Assembly (NCBI GenBank): GCA_027922465.2
Contig: BQMF02000259.1
Coordinates: 124,001-188,000 of the forward strand
Direction: 5' to 3'
Source of the DNA: Turritopsis dohrnii
Lineage: Eukaryota > Cnidaria > Hydrozoa > Anthoathecata > Oceaniidae
Length of the DNA: 64,000 bases
Below are positions 36,277 to 47,092 of the stretch, piece after piece; position 1 is the stretch's first letter, and each line of letters begins with the position of its first letter. The notes under the pieces are model-generated. The model made no database searches and had not been told where the DNA came from. It saw only the letters and a program-made list of their open reading frames with translations. Both the position numbers and the translations under genes were made by a program.

Positions 36277-38024
36277 ATGTATGCGATAAATTCATTACCA
36301 ATCATTCTATCACTACCTCTGGCAATATACCTTCATAGTCGAGCATGCATCGAAAATCTTGTGCTTAATAATGATCATGGTAAGAAGTTGTAAGTTAATC
36401 TCTGATTTAGTTCGCTCTGGGTTTATACCAAGGAACGAAGCATTGCGCGCTACTCAAACAAATACGTTTATTGGTAACGCCATGTAAACGGGACTATGGT
36501 GGCTTTTTGTGAAGTCCATGTCTTCCTAGATAATATGATAAGCAACTACGCTCATAATGTTTTGGTCTATAGATTATAACTTCACGGCATCATTAAGCAA
36601 AGAAACGATAAATTTGGCAGAACAAATCGATGCGACATTTAAAACGGACGATCGGGTATTTCTTATCGACATGTCTTCTATGGAACTGTCCAATGTCGTA
36701 GAAAATACGACAAACACAGATTCCCTGAGTACTTCAGAACACACATATTGTGAGTATTATATTGATCCTCATAACATCAACCCTTAATGACGTTAATATC
36801 TAAGTATATCTATCTGAGTTTGACCATAGTTAGACAAGCTTAGGAGCGTCAGACTATTACTTTAATTTTAAGCCGGCATACAAGGGTCAATAATCAGTAA
36901 GATCACATTCAGATCATAATTCTTTATTTTTCTAGTTCTAGATTTTGATAATGGTAGCCTTTTCTATGTATTGATATGGAATTCTTTATTGACACTTGGA
37001 TGCTCATTTCTGTTTCAAAAAACTTTGGTTGGAATCATGCTTAAAATAATAGCGTGAGTTGTTTAAATTTGTTTTGTTATGTTGAATGTAAAAATAAAAT
37101 AACTCGAAATTATTTTCTTGTCATCGTTGCTTTGTGTCTTCTGATAGAACAGTTACCAGAATGATTGATACCGTCTCTCTCCATCCTTGCGAATTTTAAC
37201 CCACAATGAAGCTCTCCCTCAATACATCGACTGAGAACCAAGTTTTAACAAGAACCATGTTGGATATTTCGAATGACTTTTAACTAACTAGCGTCAAGTT
37301 ATTGTCTTTAAATCAGACGTTTTTTTCTCCTTAATTGCTTCTTAGACGTCACACGAAACAGACTATCTCATTGGTGCCATCGATACCATCTCTTCTTCAA
37401 AGAAAAATACAAAGAAAGTTCCAGAAACCTATTTCGGAACCAACAGATTATGATTCCTCTGATGATGATGATGAATATGAAGAATGCTCTTCTATATTTC
37501 TCACGAAAATTGATCGCGAAGAAAGTATACCGAAGGCAAACGAAGCTGAAGAAAAACATGTTGGTCCGCCACTTAACAATCCTATCCTTCCTCCGTCTTC
37601 ACCCGCAGAAGATGTCACAAACACACCTGAGACAGTTATAAAAACCACATGTAGAAACTTCACAGCAACTCCTTGCGGTGATTCAAAACCGAAAAAGTTA
37701 CCTAGTGCAAAAACCGACAACAAGTATCTACTACTAAACGATATAGATCAATTTCCACGGACATCTACGCCACGTTACGACGTGAAAACGACATTTCAAT
37801 ACGATGATTCGTTTAATGAATCGATGAACGAAGCGGCACCGAGAAGGTTCAAATCGTTTCTGCAGGAGAAGAATCAGGAAATTATGCGTTTAGGAATCAG
37901 CTTAGACGATGATGGGTACCTGTCGGAAATTCCCAGCCAGGTTACGCTTAACAGGAGAAGCAGTGATTCTTTTATAGCTGATGCGCAAAGAACGATTTGG
38001 CGAAAAATGAATTTGCTTTTTTAA
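36277..38024 (+). CDS. Predicted type I single-pass membrane protein, family unknown
   Basis: Four exons, 36277-36379, 36573-36749, 36936-37053 and 37346-38024, join in phase (1, 1, 2) to 358 residues. The first exon encodes a signal peptide (MYAINSLPIILSLPLAIYLH, cleavage likely near residue 23). The short extracellular part (to about residue 99) has N-glycosylation sites at NFT (37) and NTT (79). Exon 3 supplies a transmembrane helix around residues 101-129 (LFYVLIWNSLLTLGCSFLF). A ~225-residue cytoplasmic tail has a basic stretch, an acidic serine cluster (DYDSSDDDDEYEE, about 167-179) and a conserved-looking end (RLGISLDDDGYLSEIP). All introns have GT-AG sites. I recognise no family; it is not Ig-like. 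The signal peptide, helix and phase fit together argue for a real gene. Confidence 0.75.
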
Positions 38025-39965
38025 AAACAGTTGAACTATCAAACAACATTGTAATTGTATGTATAACTGAGTGATTTGAAAATGCAGTAATTTTCTTAAA
38101 ATAATGTTTGATTTGGAGGGTTGCTTTCACACTCACTTAAAAAAATTGACAGGGATTAGTTTTGATAATGCTCAGAAATGTTTGTGTATACAAATTTCCG
38201 TTTCTGTGACAAAAACTATTCTTGACTATTTGTCGGGTGTTTTTTTGTTGGGTTTTTGTTGTTTTTTTTTTTGCTTCAAAATGTGTTTATTTTTTCGTGA
38301 AGGTAAGTAATGGTAAAATGATAATTCTCTGGGCTATAGCTGTTCGTATAAATTATTAAAATGGTTACCAATGGTTACCAATTCCTTATCTTCACGACCA
38401 CCTCGTTTTCGAAATACTCGAGCTGGAAACAAAAAAATGAACACATAGTGTAGCTTCACGATAAATTTTATAACAATAAACTGGAAATCGCTACCCCTGT
38501 GTCACTATCTTCTTGGTCGCCATCATGAGTAAATACGAAGATCACCAAAGCCACGTCCTGTTGCAACCTCGTACCCAGGGTTTCTTGACTTTTCGATATA
38601 CGGTCGTTGGTCCTGTTGATCTCATTGCACAGGTAGATCTTTAGATGAAATTCATTTGTAGGTAATCCTAGACTCTGGCGATGCATTAAATGTGTCCCTT
38701 AAAAGTCTTCAGACCTTCTTTAAAGAACACCTTTAAATTCATTAAAAGCACTCAAATTCCATATCAAAAGACGTTAAGCTATGATAGGTTAAAAGAACAA
38801 ACTGAATACATTTCAAGTACAGCTTGTTATTGAAACTATCCACTCTCAAATTTATAAATTCTAGAAGGACAGGATCACGATGAGCAAAGATAACAGATAC
38901 AGTTGACTCTCGTTAACTTTTTATTCGCTCCATTGAGAGATCGAGATAGTGGGACTCGGGGACTGTACTAGATTTTGAAAGGCAAATCAATTTTGTTCAT
39001 TGAAATACCATATAACCAACTTTCATTATCTTTTCAATGTTCTTGAAGGTTTCATCACAGTTTTAAGTCTTTTAGGATACCTGGGGTAGAATAAAGGATT
39101 TAAAATATGAGTTTCTTCTACTCCTTCTCGACCTCTCCTCCTGCTTTTGCTACAAGTTATAAACGATTTTACCGACGATTTTACCGACGAGTACCCTCTA
39201 CTTGTCGGTAAGAAACAAATTCATAATTGTTGAACGAATATTACACCATCGTTCATCAGAAATTTTTCTCTGGTATTTCCTCTAGGGTCTATTGGGAAAA
39301 TCCAATATTTCATATTTTTCCATTTTTTTCCATTTTCTGATGATATGGTGAATTCCCGCAATTGTAAAGAAATTGTTTACTATGATGCGTGTCAGCATGA
39401 CGAAACTTGCTTGGATAGATTCAGAGACTTTCCTAAATGACGTTAATTACTGATATAACAAAATCATCCACATTTGTATGTCCACAAAAATGTTGCATCA
39501 AATTTCAGAAGTTTTGTTTCAAGCAACACTCACCTACTGTGCGTTTAATTAAAACCTTTTAAAAATTCTGTCATTTTTTTTGTTTCTTTAAAAAATAAAT
39601 GCAATGAGAAGAAGGGTGTTTACGAAACCCTCTCCATGGCTGGTATCACCTAACAAAACCTTAATTTTAATTAATAACAGTTTCGAGAACTTTCTCGTTT
39701 TATGCTTTCACTACAATTCCTTGATAAAAACATTTTAGTGGCAACGTCAGTGTTAGGTATCGAGTTCTCTCGCGAGACTGTTTCGTCGGTAGAATCTTGT
39801 TGGTATCTTCAAAAGTTACAGCAACTTCGTAGGTAGTCAATTAATGAGGTTTTTTTAATGTTTTGTTTTGTTTGTATGAAAAATCAACCTGGAAACTTCT
39901 TAAGCTAGATTCACACTTTGCAGTGCAATGTTTTCTTTTTTTAGTCTTGTTTAACATTGTAATTA
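38025..39965. other. No gene recognised; 3' UTR and repeats
   Basis: The membrane-protein 3' UTR probably ends near an AATAAA at about 38475. A half copy of the foldback family (GCAACCTCGTACCCAGGG) is at 38563-38610. CAGTTGACTCTCGTTAAC at about 38901 resembles a pogo-type terminal repeat without a partner. No further coding is seen. Confidence 0.4.
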
Positions 39966-40141
39966 CAGTGACGTAGCAAGACATTTTGAGTTGAGGGGTT
40001 TAATAAATCTGCATTGCCGAAAGAGGCCCCACCATGGTTGGGGCCGATGCGCTAAGAAAATTTTTGAAAAATACTGAATTATAGATTTTGAGTGCTTTTC
40101 TAGGCAATCTTGCCTATAAAAGCACTAAAAATCTATAATTT
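39966..40141. mobile_element. hAT-like left end with adjacent long hairpin
   Basis: CAGTGACGTAGCAAGACA resembles the left end of the element at 21960, including the internal hairpin GCCCCACCATGGTTGGGGC. About 110 bp in, a near-perfect hairpin at 40077-40140 pairs AATTATAGATTTT...CTAGGCAA with TTGCCTA...AAATCTATAATT. A matching right end was not located. Confidence 0.45.
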
Positions 40142-40284
40142 CAACATGATTTTCAATTTTTAGATTTAACGATAACTGATGAAAATCAAAACTTTATGAT
40201 TCGAAAGTTTCTTTATCGTTTAATGTTTCAATTTCAATTTCAATGTTTCAATTCAATTTCAATTTCAAACTTAAGAATAACTTT

Positions 40285-40322
40285 GTTTATTTATTTATTT
40301 ATTTATTTATTTACTTATTAAT
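40285..40322. repeat. (TTTA)n microsatellite
   Basis: Eight or more TTTA units in a row, preceded by repeated CAATTTCAATTT blocks at 40228-40265. Confidence 0.8.
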
Positions 40323-40404
40323 GGCATATTTATACAGGCTGACTACCTTCAATTTTATAATAGTGAGCTTAAGTAACTACGATGGCAACGTGGACGACGA
40401 CGTG

Positions 40405-41915
40405 GCGGGTTTTTTTTCCGTAAACGGTGACTCCGAACATAAACCGTGGCTCCAAACATAATGGGTGGCTCCCTAAGTTATCGGTGGCTCCTGACATTAT
40501 CGGTGGCTCCTAACATCAGTGACTAATGTTCTCTAAGCGGTGGCTCCAACCCTAACGGTGACTCCTCACACGAATGGTGGCTCCGAACTTTTCGGTAAGC
40601 GGCTTTTTTCGTGACTTCTTCATTGTTTGATCGTTTAACAGAAGAGCTGGACAATCAATACAAAAACAAACTGCTTACTGCTGCAAGTGGTTCTTTTGAC
40701 AGCTACAGTAGCAGAAGATTTCAAAAACAAAGGGGATCGGTTTTGTAAAGCCAACAGCGCTGGAAATAAATGAAATGGCAAGGAATGTGGTACCTCAAGG
40801 TGGAAATATTTTTATTGTCCCAAGTGCATCGGGAAATACTCGATATATTGTTGATATGAACATCGGTAGTTGTGAATGCGAAGTGGGGAAAAATGGAGCT
40901 CCTTGCAAGCACCAGTTTGTTCTTTGGTCAAACCAAATCGCAGGCAGTTCAAATTTTATGCCAATATTCAGCACAGATCAAAGAAAGTATTTAGCAGAAA
41001 TTGCCCTTGGTGAAAGTTTGCCAATTGAATTTTATACTGGCCTTCATGATTTCAACAACCGTATAAAAAACGATGTGGATTTTAGTGCAGATATTGAATT
41101 GGTTAGAACAAGCGATGAAGTGTTGGAGAACAACGAAGATATTTCGCTGATATGCGAGAAAGATGAAAGTTCAAAGTTAGAGGCTTTAGATGCTTTATCA
41201 AAATCATTTGAAATAATTCATTCAAAAGTTGAAGTTGGAGATACTTCTCTATTTACCGGCATCAAAAAATTTCACAAAAGACTAAAGAAAATGAACGCAA
41301 ATCTGCTCGCAACACACTTGCATATATTTGGTGTGTAACAATTCCAACATAAAAAAATTACAACATCCTCTAGTTCGTTGAAAAGAAGATCACAACAATT
41401 CAAAATTAGTGTACAACTCGAAGCAGTAAAACGATGCAAAATTAAAAATGGAAGCATGGAAGTAAAAGGGCGTTAGCCAAAGGAAGTTGTTACCCTCGAA
41501 GGCACCCACTAGTAAAAGAAAACATGAATTTTCTTTAAATGTTCATAATAACGAAGCCGTAGCAAAGAAAGCTGGAAGAACCATGTTTTCTAAAACTAAA
41601 GCAACAATAACAAAAGAACCACTCAATCGAGATACATTAAAATTAAAGAAAGACTGCATTTAGTTTAGCTGATTAGCTGTTTAGTTTATTCTACCGCTCA
41701 CAAAGCCACGAATAAAACGTCAACCGAAAAAGTTCGGAGCCGCCGTTTGTGTGAGGAGTCACCGTTAGGGTTGGAGCCACCGCTTAGAGAACATTAGTCA
41801 CTGACGTCAGGAGCCACCGATATGTCAGGAGCCACCGATAACTTAGGGAGCCACCTATTATGTTTGGAGCCACGGTTTATGTTCGGAGTCACCGTTTACG
41901 GAAAAAAAAAACCGC
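40405..41915. mobile_element. Mutator-like (MULE) transposon with long inverted repeats
   Basis: The 1,511-bp element is flanked by an exact 9-bp duplication, GACGACGTG, at 40396-40404 and 41916-41924, the length expected for MULEs. The ~190-bp terminal inverted repeats (40405 to about 40595 and about 41725-41915) start GCGG(G)TTTTTTTTCCG and contain iterated GGTGGCTCC-type units: about ten spaced CGGTGNCTCC blocks on the left, complemented as GGAGCCACCG on the right. The interior retains a transposase remnant with a SWIM finger (40775-41338) and decayed coding on both sides. The precise target duplication and near-matching repeats suggest a recent insertion. Confidence 0.85.
40636..41338 (+). 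pseudogene. MULE transposase C-terminal remnant with SWIM zinc finger
   Basis: The open part (40775-41338, 187 residues) contains CECEVGKNGAPCKHQ, the CxCx(n)CxH SWIM finger that follows the DDE domain in Mutator-like transposases, in the context YIVDMNIGSCECE. Upstream, 40636-40740 reads EELDNQYKNKLLTAASGSF in another frame and joins KPTALEINEMARNVV only through a frameshift. Downstream sequence (SKRKHEFSL, KKAGRTM) continues in broken frames. The catalytic DDE core is missing, so the product is not an active transposase. Confidence 0.75.
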
Positions 41916-41924
41916 GACGACGTG

Positions 41925-42987
41925 AGCAAAAAGAACAAAATAATTATTACTTGTGAATAGTATTTTGAAGAACTTCTTTTTATTGGAGAAATTATTCAAT
42001 TGATAAACTTATAACGACTAGAAAGTTATCGCGCTTCTATAAAATCTACATAAGAGAAAAAGACTTTCTCTGTAATCACGTCTCCGTTGTCAGTACGACT
42101 TCAAATCATGACTTTTCACGTTGTGCATAGAACGTGCAAATATGTTAATGATGTAATTACCTTATAAAATTTTCCCAATGGTCTCATAAGTAGTAGACTC
42201 CCTTTCAAAACAAATTCCACATAGAAAACGAAGCTTTTGTTTTAAACACGTCGCCGTCTTCGTTGCCGTTGCGAATGCTTAAGCTCCCTAATAAAAATTG
42301 CTATCAATGGAGGGCCTGTTAAAAAAATACATATCATATTTGAGCATTAAAAAATATTATAAATTATATTTATATAAGAAACATTAGTAAAAAAAAGTAT
42401 AAACAAACAAATAAACAGTTTGAGTGTTATTGAGTGTTCATAGTATAGTGGGAACCAGACTTAAGAATATTTTAACAAATTCAAGAATATGCTAAGAATA
42501 TTTTTCAGACGAATCGAAATTAATGGAATAGCATCAGAATAAACTGTTGTTAGTTTTGCCTTGCAACAATAATTAAGGCTTCGCAAAATACTTTTCGTTG
42601 CAACATTGCACATTTTTTTCTTCGACTTCCTTTACCAACAGCCAATCAAAATGAACAGAAACAACTGCAAAAAACTGATTTACTATTATAAAATAAGTTG
42701 TAGCAGGAAAGGGAACTTCTCTTAATTTAAGATGATAGTTCATATATATTTTGTAGTAGATTTGTAGGTAAATTAAAAATTGTATGTTATAAATGGAAAC
42801 AATTAAAAAAAAAACTCACGTGTAGTGAAATTTTTGATAGTTAAACACAGATGTTAGGCGTAATGCGAAAAATTGCAGGATGGGGGATTAATCACAGGTT
42901 GGGCGTATAATTGCTCAACGAGAATAGATCTTTAACGAAAGAATTCTTTAACCACATCGTGTTGACCAACTTATATCTAGTTAGATA
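41925..42987. other. No gene recognised
   Basis: AT-rich DNA between the MULE and the 43-kb gene. An upstream exon of that gene, for example one encoding a signal peptide, may lie here or beyond the MULE, but I could not identify it. Confidence 0.35.
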
Positions 42988-43115
42988 AGCCTGGTTCACA
43001 CCTGGTGATTACAACGATTACGACGATTAAAATTCAGTGTTATCGTCATAATCGTCTAATGCGAACACTTTTCTAATCGTCATAATCGTCGTAATCGCCA
43101 GATCTGAACCAGGCT
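42988..43115. mobile_element. 128-bp MITE with AGCCTGGTTCACACCTGG ends
   Basis: AGCCTGGTTCACACCTGGTG at the left mirrors AGATCTGAACCAGGCT at the right. Both arms carry ATTACGACGATTA/TAATCGTCGTAAT and a TA-rich flank. The unit can fold into one long hairpin. It lies just 60 bp upstream of the next gene's first recognised exon. Confidence 0.75.
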
Positions 43116-43176
43116 ATAATAATTGAATGGATGGATATAAAGCCGTAAGAACAACATATACGAAATTTTCTCATTT

Positions 43177-45092
43177 ATGCTTTTAGATTATATCATGCAG
43201 AAAAACCCAATGACAACCTTCAGCCCGGGCCTCTATCAGAACAACTCAAGAAAACACGAATATCAAAGCAAACTCGATTGTTTCTCTTTGGAAGGTGAAC
43301 ATGCAATTTCCAAGCTACTGGAATATTATTGTTTACAAACTGCTGTTGCTAACAACAACAACAACAACAACTTAACAGCAAATGGAACTTTGGCATTGAT
43401 TCTAGGTAATGCGTTGTCAAAAAACAATCTGAAAGATAAAAAGATTTCGTTAAACAGATGGATAATATTCGACCCAAATCTTCCATCTAGTATTCGAAAA
43501 GAAATTGATATTTCTGAGTTAGACACTACGCTGAAGTATGATCTTCTACGGAATATCGAAGCATTTCCGACATGCAAAAGAAAGTCTAGAATCACGTCTG
43601 TCGATTGTCGATTGAAAAATCTGCGTAAAGATGGAGTGCAACATGACGGGGAAGTGTGTTGCTTGGATTGCATGACTTGTACTAGTTGCTGGAAAAGGAC
43701 TGGACAAACATGCGGAACATAAACATTAGTTAAAAGCTTGATGTTTATCAAGGATGGTCGAAACATGGACGCACACATAACACACAGCGAATGCGAAAGT
43801 ATTCGAAATGGCGATTATACGAAAATACCAATAGACCAGTATAACACATGGGAAGATGTGCTCTTTGGATTTCAAACGTCAATTTATAGGATTTTAGATT
43901 TTTTGGTCAAAAAATCATTCATGACACAAGTAGAACGAAATCAAGCAGATATCCGGATGAGAGCCATCAGTCCTTACAACTACGAAACGTATTCTGTATT
44001 CTATTGGAAACATATAGAATGGCTAAATGTTGAAAACAGGAAGATGATTCAAAATGAAAAACCCGTGGTCATAAAGAAACAATTAAAGATGGACTTGCAG
44101 GTGCCTGAAAGTTGTTGGACCAATGTTTTCAAAACGATGTTCTGTATGCAAAGTGGAATGGACATAGACAGACCAGAAATAAAATCTGTAATGGCATACT
44201 TGACCGAGAAGATTAAGGTGATTCTGAACACTGAATTGACAAGACATTCAGGGTCATTCCAAGTATTAGAACCAGCGATAGAATACTCAACCCAAACGAC
44301 TGGGTATGCACATTCGTATCATATAGCCGTTGATATCGAATTTACAAACTCAATTCCGAAGTGTTACGAAAAACAATTTTCAAAAGAGTCTGAGACTCTA
44401 AGATGTTTTTTCAAAAGTGCTTTATCAAATCTTCTCAAAGCTGAATTACAGGAAGATTACAAAATTGAGTGTACGTACTATAAGTTTGCTTCCATTCACA
44501 TGAAGTTCAACGTACAAAAACTCGCATATAAAAACCTTACTCCAACAGAAATCGACAAGATCAAAGTGTCAGTTCAGAAGTTGGCAAGCTATCATCCAGT
44601 GATCAGGTTTTTGACAGAAACATTTAAAACACCTTTTAACCTTAAAAGTAATTTTATTGTGTCACCTGCCTCAAAGCAAGTCCCAAATTTGGTATTTGAA
44701 ATATCTTGCGATAGTTTACAGACTGCTCAAGATATCGAAAACTACTGGCCATATTTGTTGAAGCGATTGGAATATGTTCCAGCTGCACAGAGAAAACGCA
44801 CTGCAAAAGCCGACCAGCCACAGAAGAATATGCCAACCTATGACTCCCATAGAAAATGGTGTTTGATAAGTATGTTCTCGAATTATTGTTTTTTATAAGT
44901 TGTAATGTGCAGCTAAACTTTTTGTTTTTAACTAAGAATCTAACTGTAAGCGAAGACTGAACTGCATAAGAATGACTGAATTCTATTTTAGATAAATGGA
45001 TTGTAAAGATTTTGCTGATTATCTTGTGCATTTTGTTTACATTACAATGGTTATCATTGACTCTGGCCAAATGCAGGATTTTGTTTATATAA
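43177..45092 (+). CDS. Membrane-anchored protein with possible SEA-like domain; in-frame stop or small intron
   Basis: One frame is open from 43177 to 44869 except for a TAA at 43720-43722. A donor GTATGT at 44870 joins to 44992-45092, which adds a hydrophobic anchor (KILLIILCILFTLQWLSLTL) and ends nine residues later; AATAAA follows at 45105. The TAA can be removed in frame by a 105-nt intron (43625-43729, GTAAAG...CATTAG, giving 562 aa) or a 51-nt one (43679-43729, 580 aa). The skipped segment is cysteine-rich (CCLDCMTCTSCWKRTGQTCG). The region translated from about 44310-44525 (HIAVDIEFTNSIPKCYE ... FASIHMKFNVQ) recalls a SEA domain, which usually sits outside the membrane beside a transmembrane helix. 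No signal peptide is seen; TTTTAG at 43186 may be an acceptor from an upstream exon. Family not recognised. Confidence 0.65.
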
Positions 45093-45104
45093 AAACAATT
45101 TTAT

Positions 45105-45110
45105 AATAAA
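45105..45110 (+). terminator. Poly(A) signal of the SEA-like gene
   Basis: AATAAA lies only 13 nt after the stop codon of the spliced anchor exon. This supports that exon as terminal. Confidence 0.6.
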
Positions 45111-45220
45111 CCCTTCAGATTTGGTCATAGATAACAACAAATAACAACTAAAACCATCGAGGGTGGAGTTGACTTTTTGACGAGAAAATAAGGTTTAGGC
45201 TGAAACTCTGGAAATATCTA

Positions 45221-45595
45221 TTGTCACAGATGAATCACGGATTTAACAAAAGAAGAAACAGTAATTTTCCATTTGCGCCTAGACCAGAAATAAGCTTCCT
45301 ATCATACATTTCCTTGCAACAACTTCGTTTTGATTACTCCTTAGCATCCGATTTGAAGAACCCAAGGTTACACGGCGTTATTGAGCGTGGTAAGGAAGTT
45401 GATGGCAAGCTGTTAAAGAAAGACAAAAGAAACTTTCCGTTTGCTTCAAAGCAAAAAAATATAACGACTGACTATGGCTATAAACTATATTCTTTATCCA
45501 CTTTTATTGAACTAATTGAAAACGTATATCTTGTAAAGAAAAATAATGACATACATATTTGTTGTTCGTATTTGTTTCATCAGTTTCCCAACTAA
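45221..45595 (+). other. Unassigned ORF (124 aa)
   Basis: An open frame follows an acceptor-like ATTGTCACAG and contains a partial internal repeat (RNSNFPFAPRP and KRNFPFASKQ). It has no recognisable domain. It could be an exon fragment, transposon debris or chance, and I do not call it a gene. It precedes a foldback MITE at 45717-45797. Confidence 0.2.
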
Positions 45596-45716
45596 ATCTG
45601 TTTTTTCTACAGTTATATGATTGAAGAGTTGATCTCTCTCTTTTTACTGTGTACTTGTTTTTTTTTCTTGTTTTTGTTTTTGTTTTTACAACTATCATTT
45701 GTTTTAATATTTTCAA

Positions 45717-45797
45717 ATCTCGAACTCGGGTTCTCGTGTCTTTTCAATGTACACCACGGATGTCAAAAAGTTAAGAGATCCTGGGTTTGAGGTTGTA
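45717..45797. repeat. Foldback MITE, CGAACCCAGGGTCTCTT family
   Basis: ATCTCGAACTCGGGTTCTCG is mirrored by GAGATCCTGGGTTTGAGGTT, with TTTTCAAT near the arm as in the other copies. Confidence 0.6.
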
Positions 45798-47092
45798 ATT
45801 GTTTGAACAGAAATTCTGAAATTCGGGAAAGACAAACAGAGTTGTGATAATTCAATTCTAAATTTGAATCTCTACTGAACGTTTATAAGCAAAATTTGTA
45901 GTAATTGCGTAGATATTACGAAGCGCGTATTGGTATGTTTTACGAAATATTGAGCCCTGGTGTTCAAGCATTAACTTCTGGACTTAAAAATTACATGAGA
46001 AATAATGTGAACGGGGTATTTTTTCCTGGTGCCTTTAGGTTTGATGACTATGCACATTTTATTATGATCAAGACAAAAAGTGAAAGTTTAAAGATATTTC
46101 AGTTCTAGTGTTCGAATGAAAGTAAGGAAAACTATACGAAAATCCAACTGATCACACTCTTACATTACGTTATGTTACTTTGTGTTACGTTATGTTACTT
46201 TGTGTTACGTTATTTCAGTGTGGTTGTGTTATTAGAAAACAAAGGAGAATTTGATAGGCTAGTTGTAATCAAATAACATGCCACTTAATTTAATTTTTGC
46301 ATGTTTACATCTGCATTTAAACCACTTTTACACTGAAAAAGTAATTTAAAAGTACTTAGTAGATTTACTCTTTCACTATGACGTCATCTTCTTAACGACG
46401 TCATTGATGCTAAGGACATTTGTGTAATGGGCAACCGCGATTTCTAAAGTAAATATCCAATCCAATGGAATCCTAATTTTTCTTTGTCTTTCTCAAGATG
46501 AATTTTTTTATTGGAAATGGAAAAGTATAATAAAAGAAATTCGAAAAAATACTTTATGGTGACTGGAATATGCGACGGGGAATTGACTTTGTTTACGAAA
46601 TAATTTCGCAACGAAAAATACATTCATAATGTCTAATCATCGAGAAACGAAGAAAAACAGTGAAAATGTGTTAAAAAACAAATTTTTCTGGTGAAACCAA
46701 TGCATGACAAATAAAATGAACGTGAAAATAAAGTAGCGCCAGTTACGTGCAAAAAACGTTCCAGCAGCCCTTGATTAATTTCTTCGATAATCTAAATTAG
46801 AAAAAAATAAATGTCAAATGTCAAATAAATAGTCCTTTCCCGAACCTTAACGCCCATATTTTTAACGCCCATATTTTTAACGCTCATTTTTTGCCAAATT
46901 GTCTTTAGGCAAAACAGGCAAAAGTATTTGCGATAAATTTCAAATGTTTTTGTGTGACTTTCTATAGCGTTATATTCCTCCAAAGCGATTTTTCAAGAAA
47001 TTTGCCGACTGGGTAAATTGTGCTTAATTGCGTTTCAGAAAGATTCAAATATTGTTTTTTACGTTTTCGGATTAATCCTATTATATCCGTTT
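45798..47092. other. No gene recognised; short tandem repeats
   Basis: At 46165-46216 a 20-bp unit (GTTACGTTATGTTACTTTGT) is repeated about 2.5 times. At 46847-46890 a 15-16-bp unit (AACGCCCATATTTTT) occurs three times. The ORF at 45905-46108 has no recognisable domain. The region should include the 3' UTR of the minus-strand ShKT gene. Confidence 0.45.

Noticed and set aside
45905..46108. 67-residue + ORF
   Set aside because: It starts at a non-ATG codon and has no recognisable domain or splice context.
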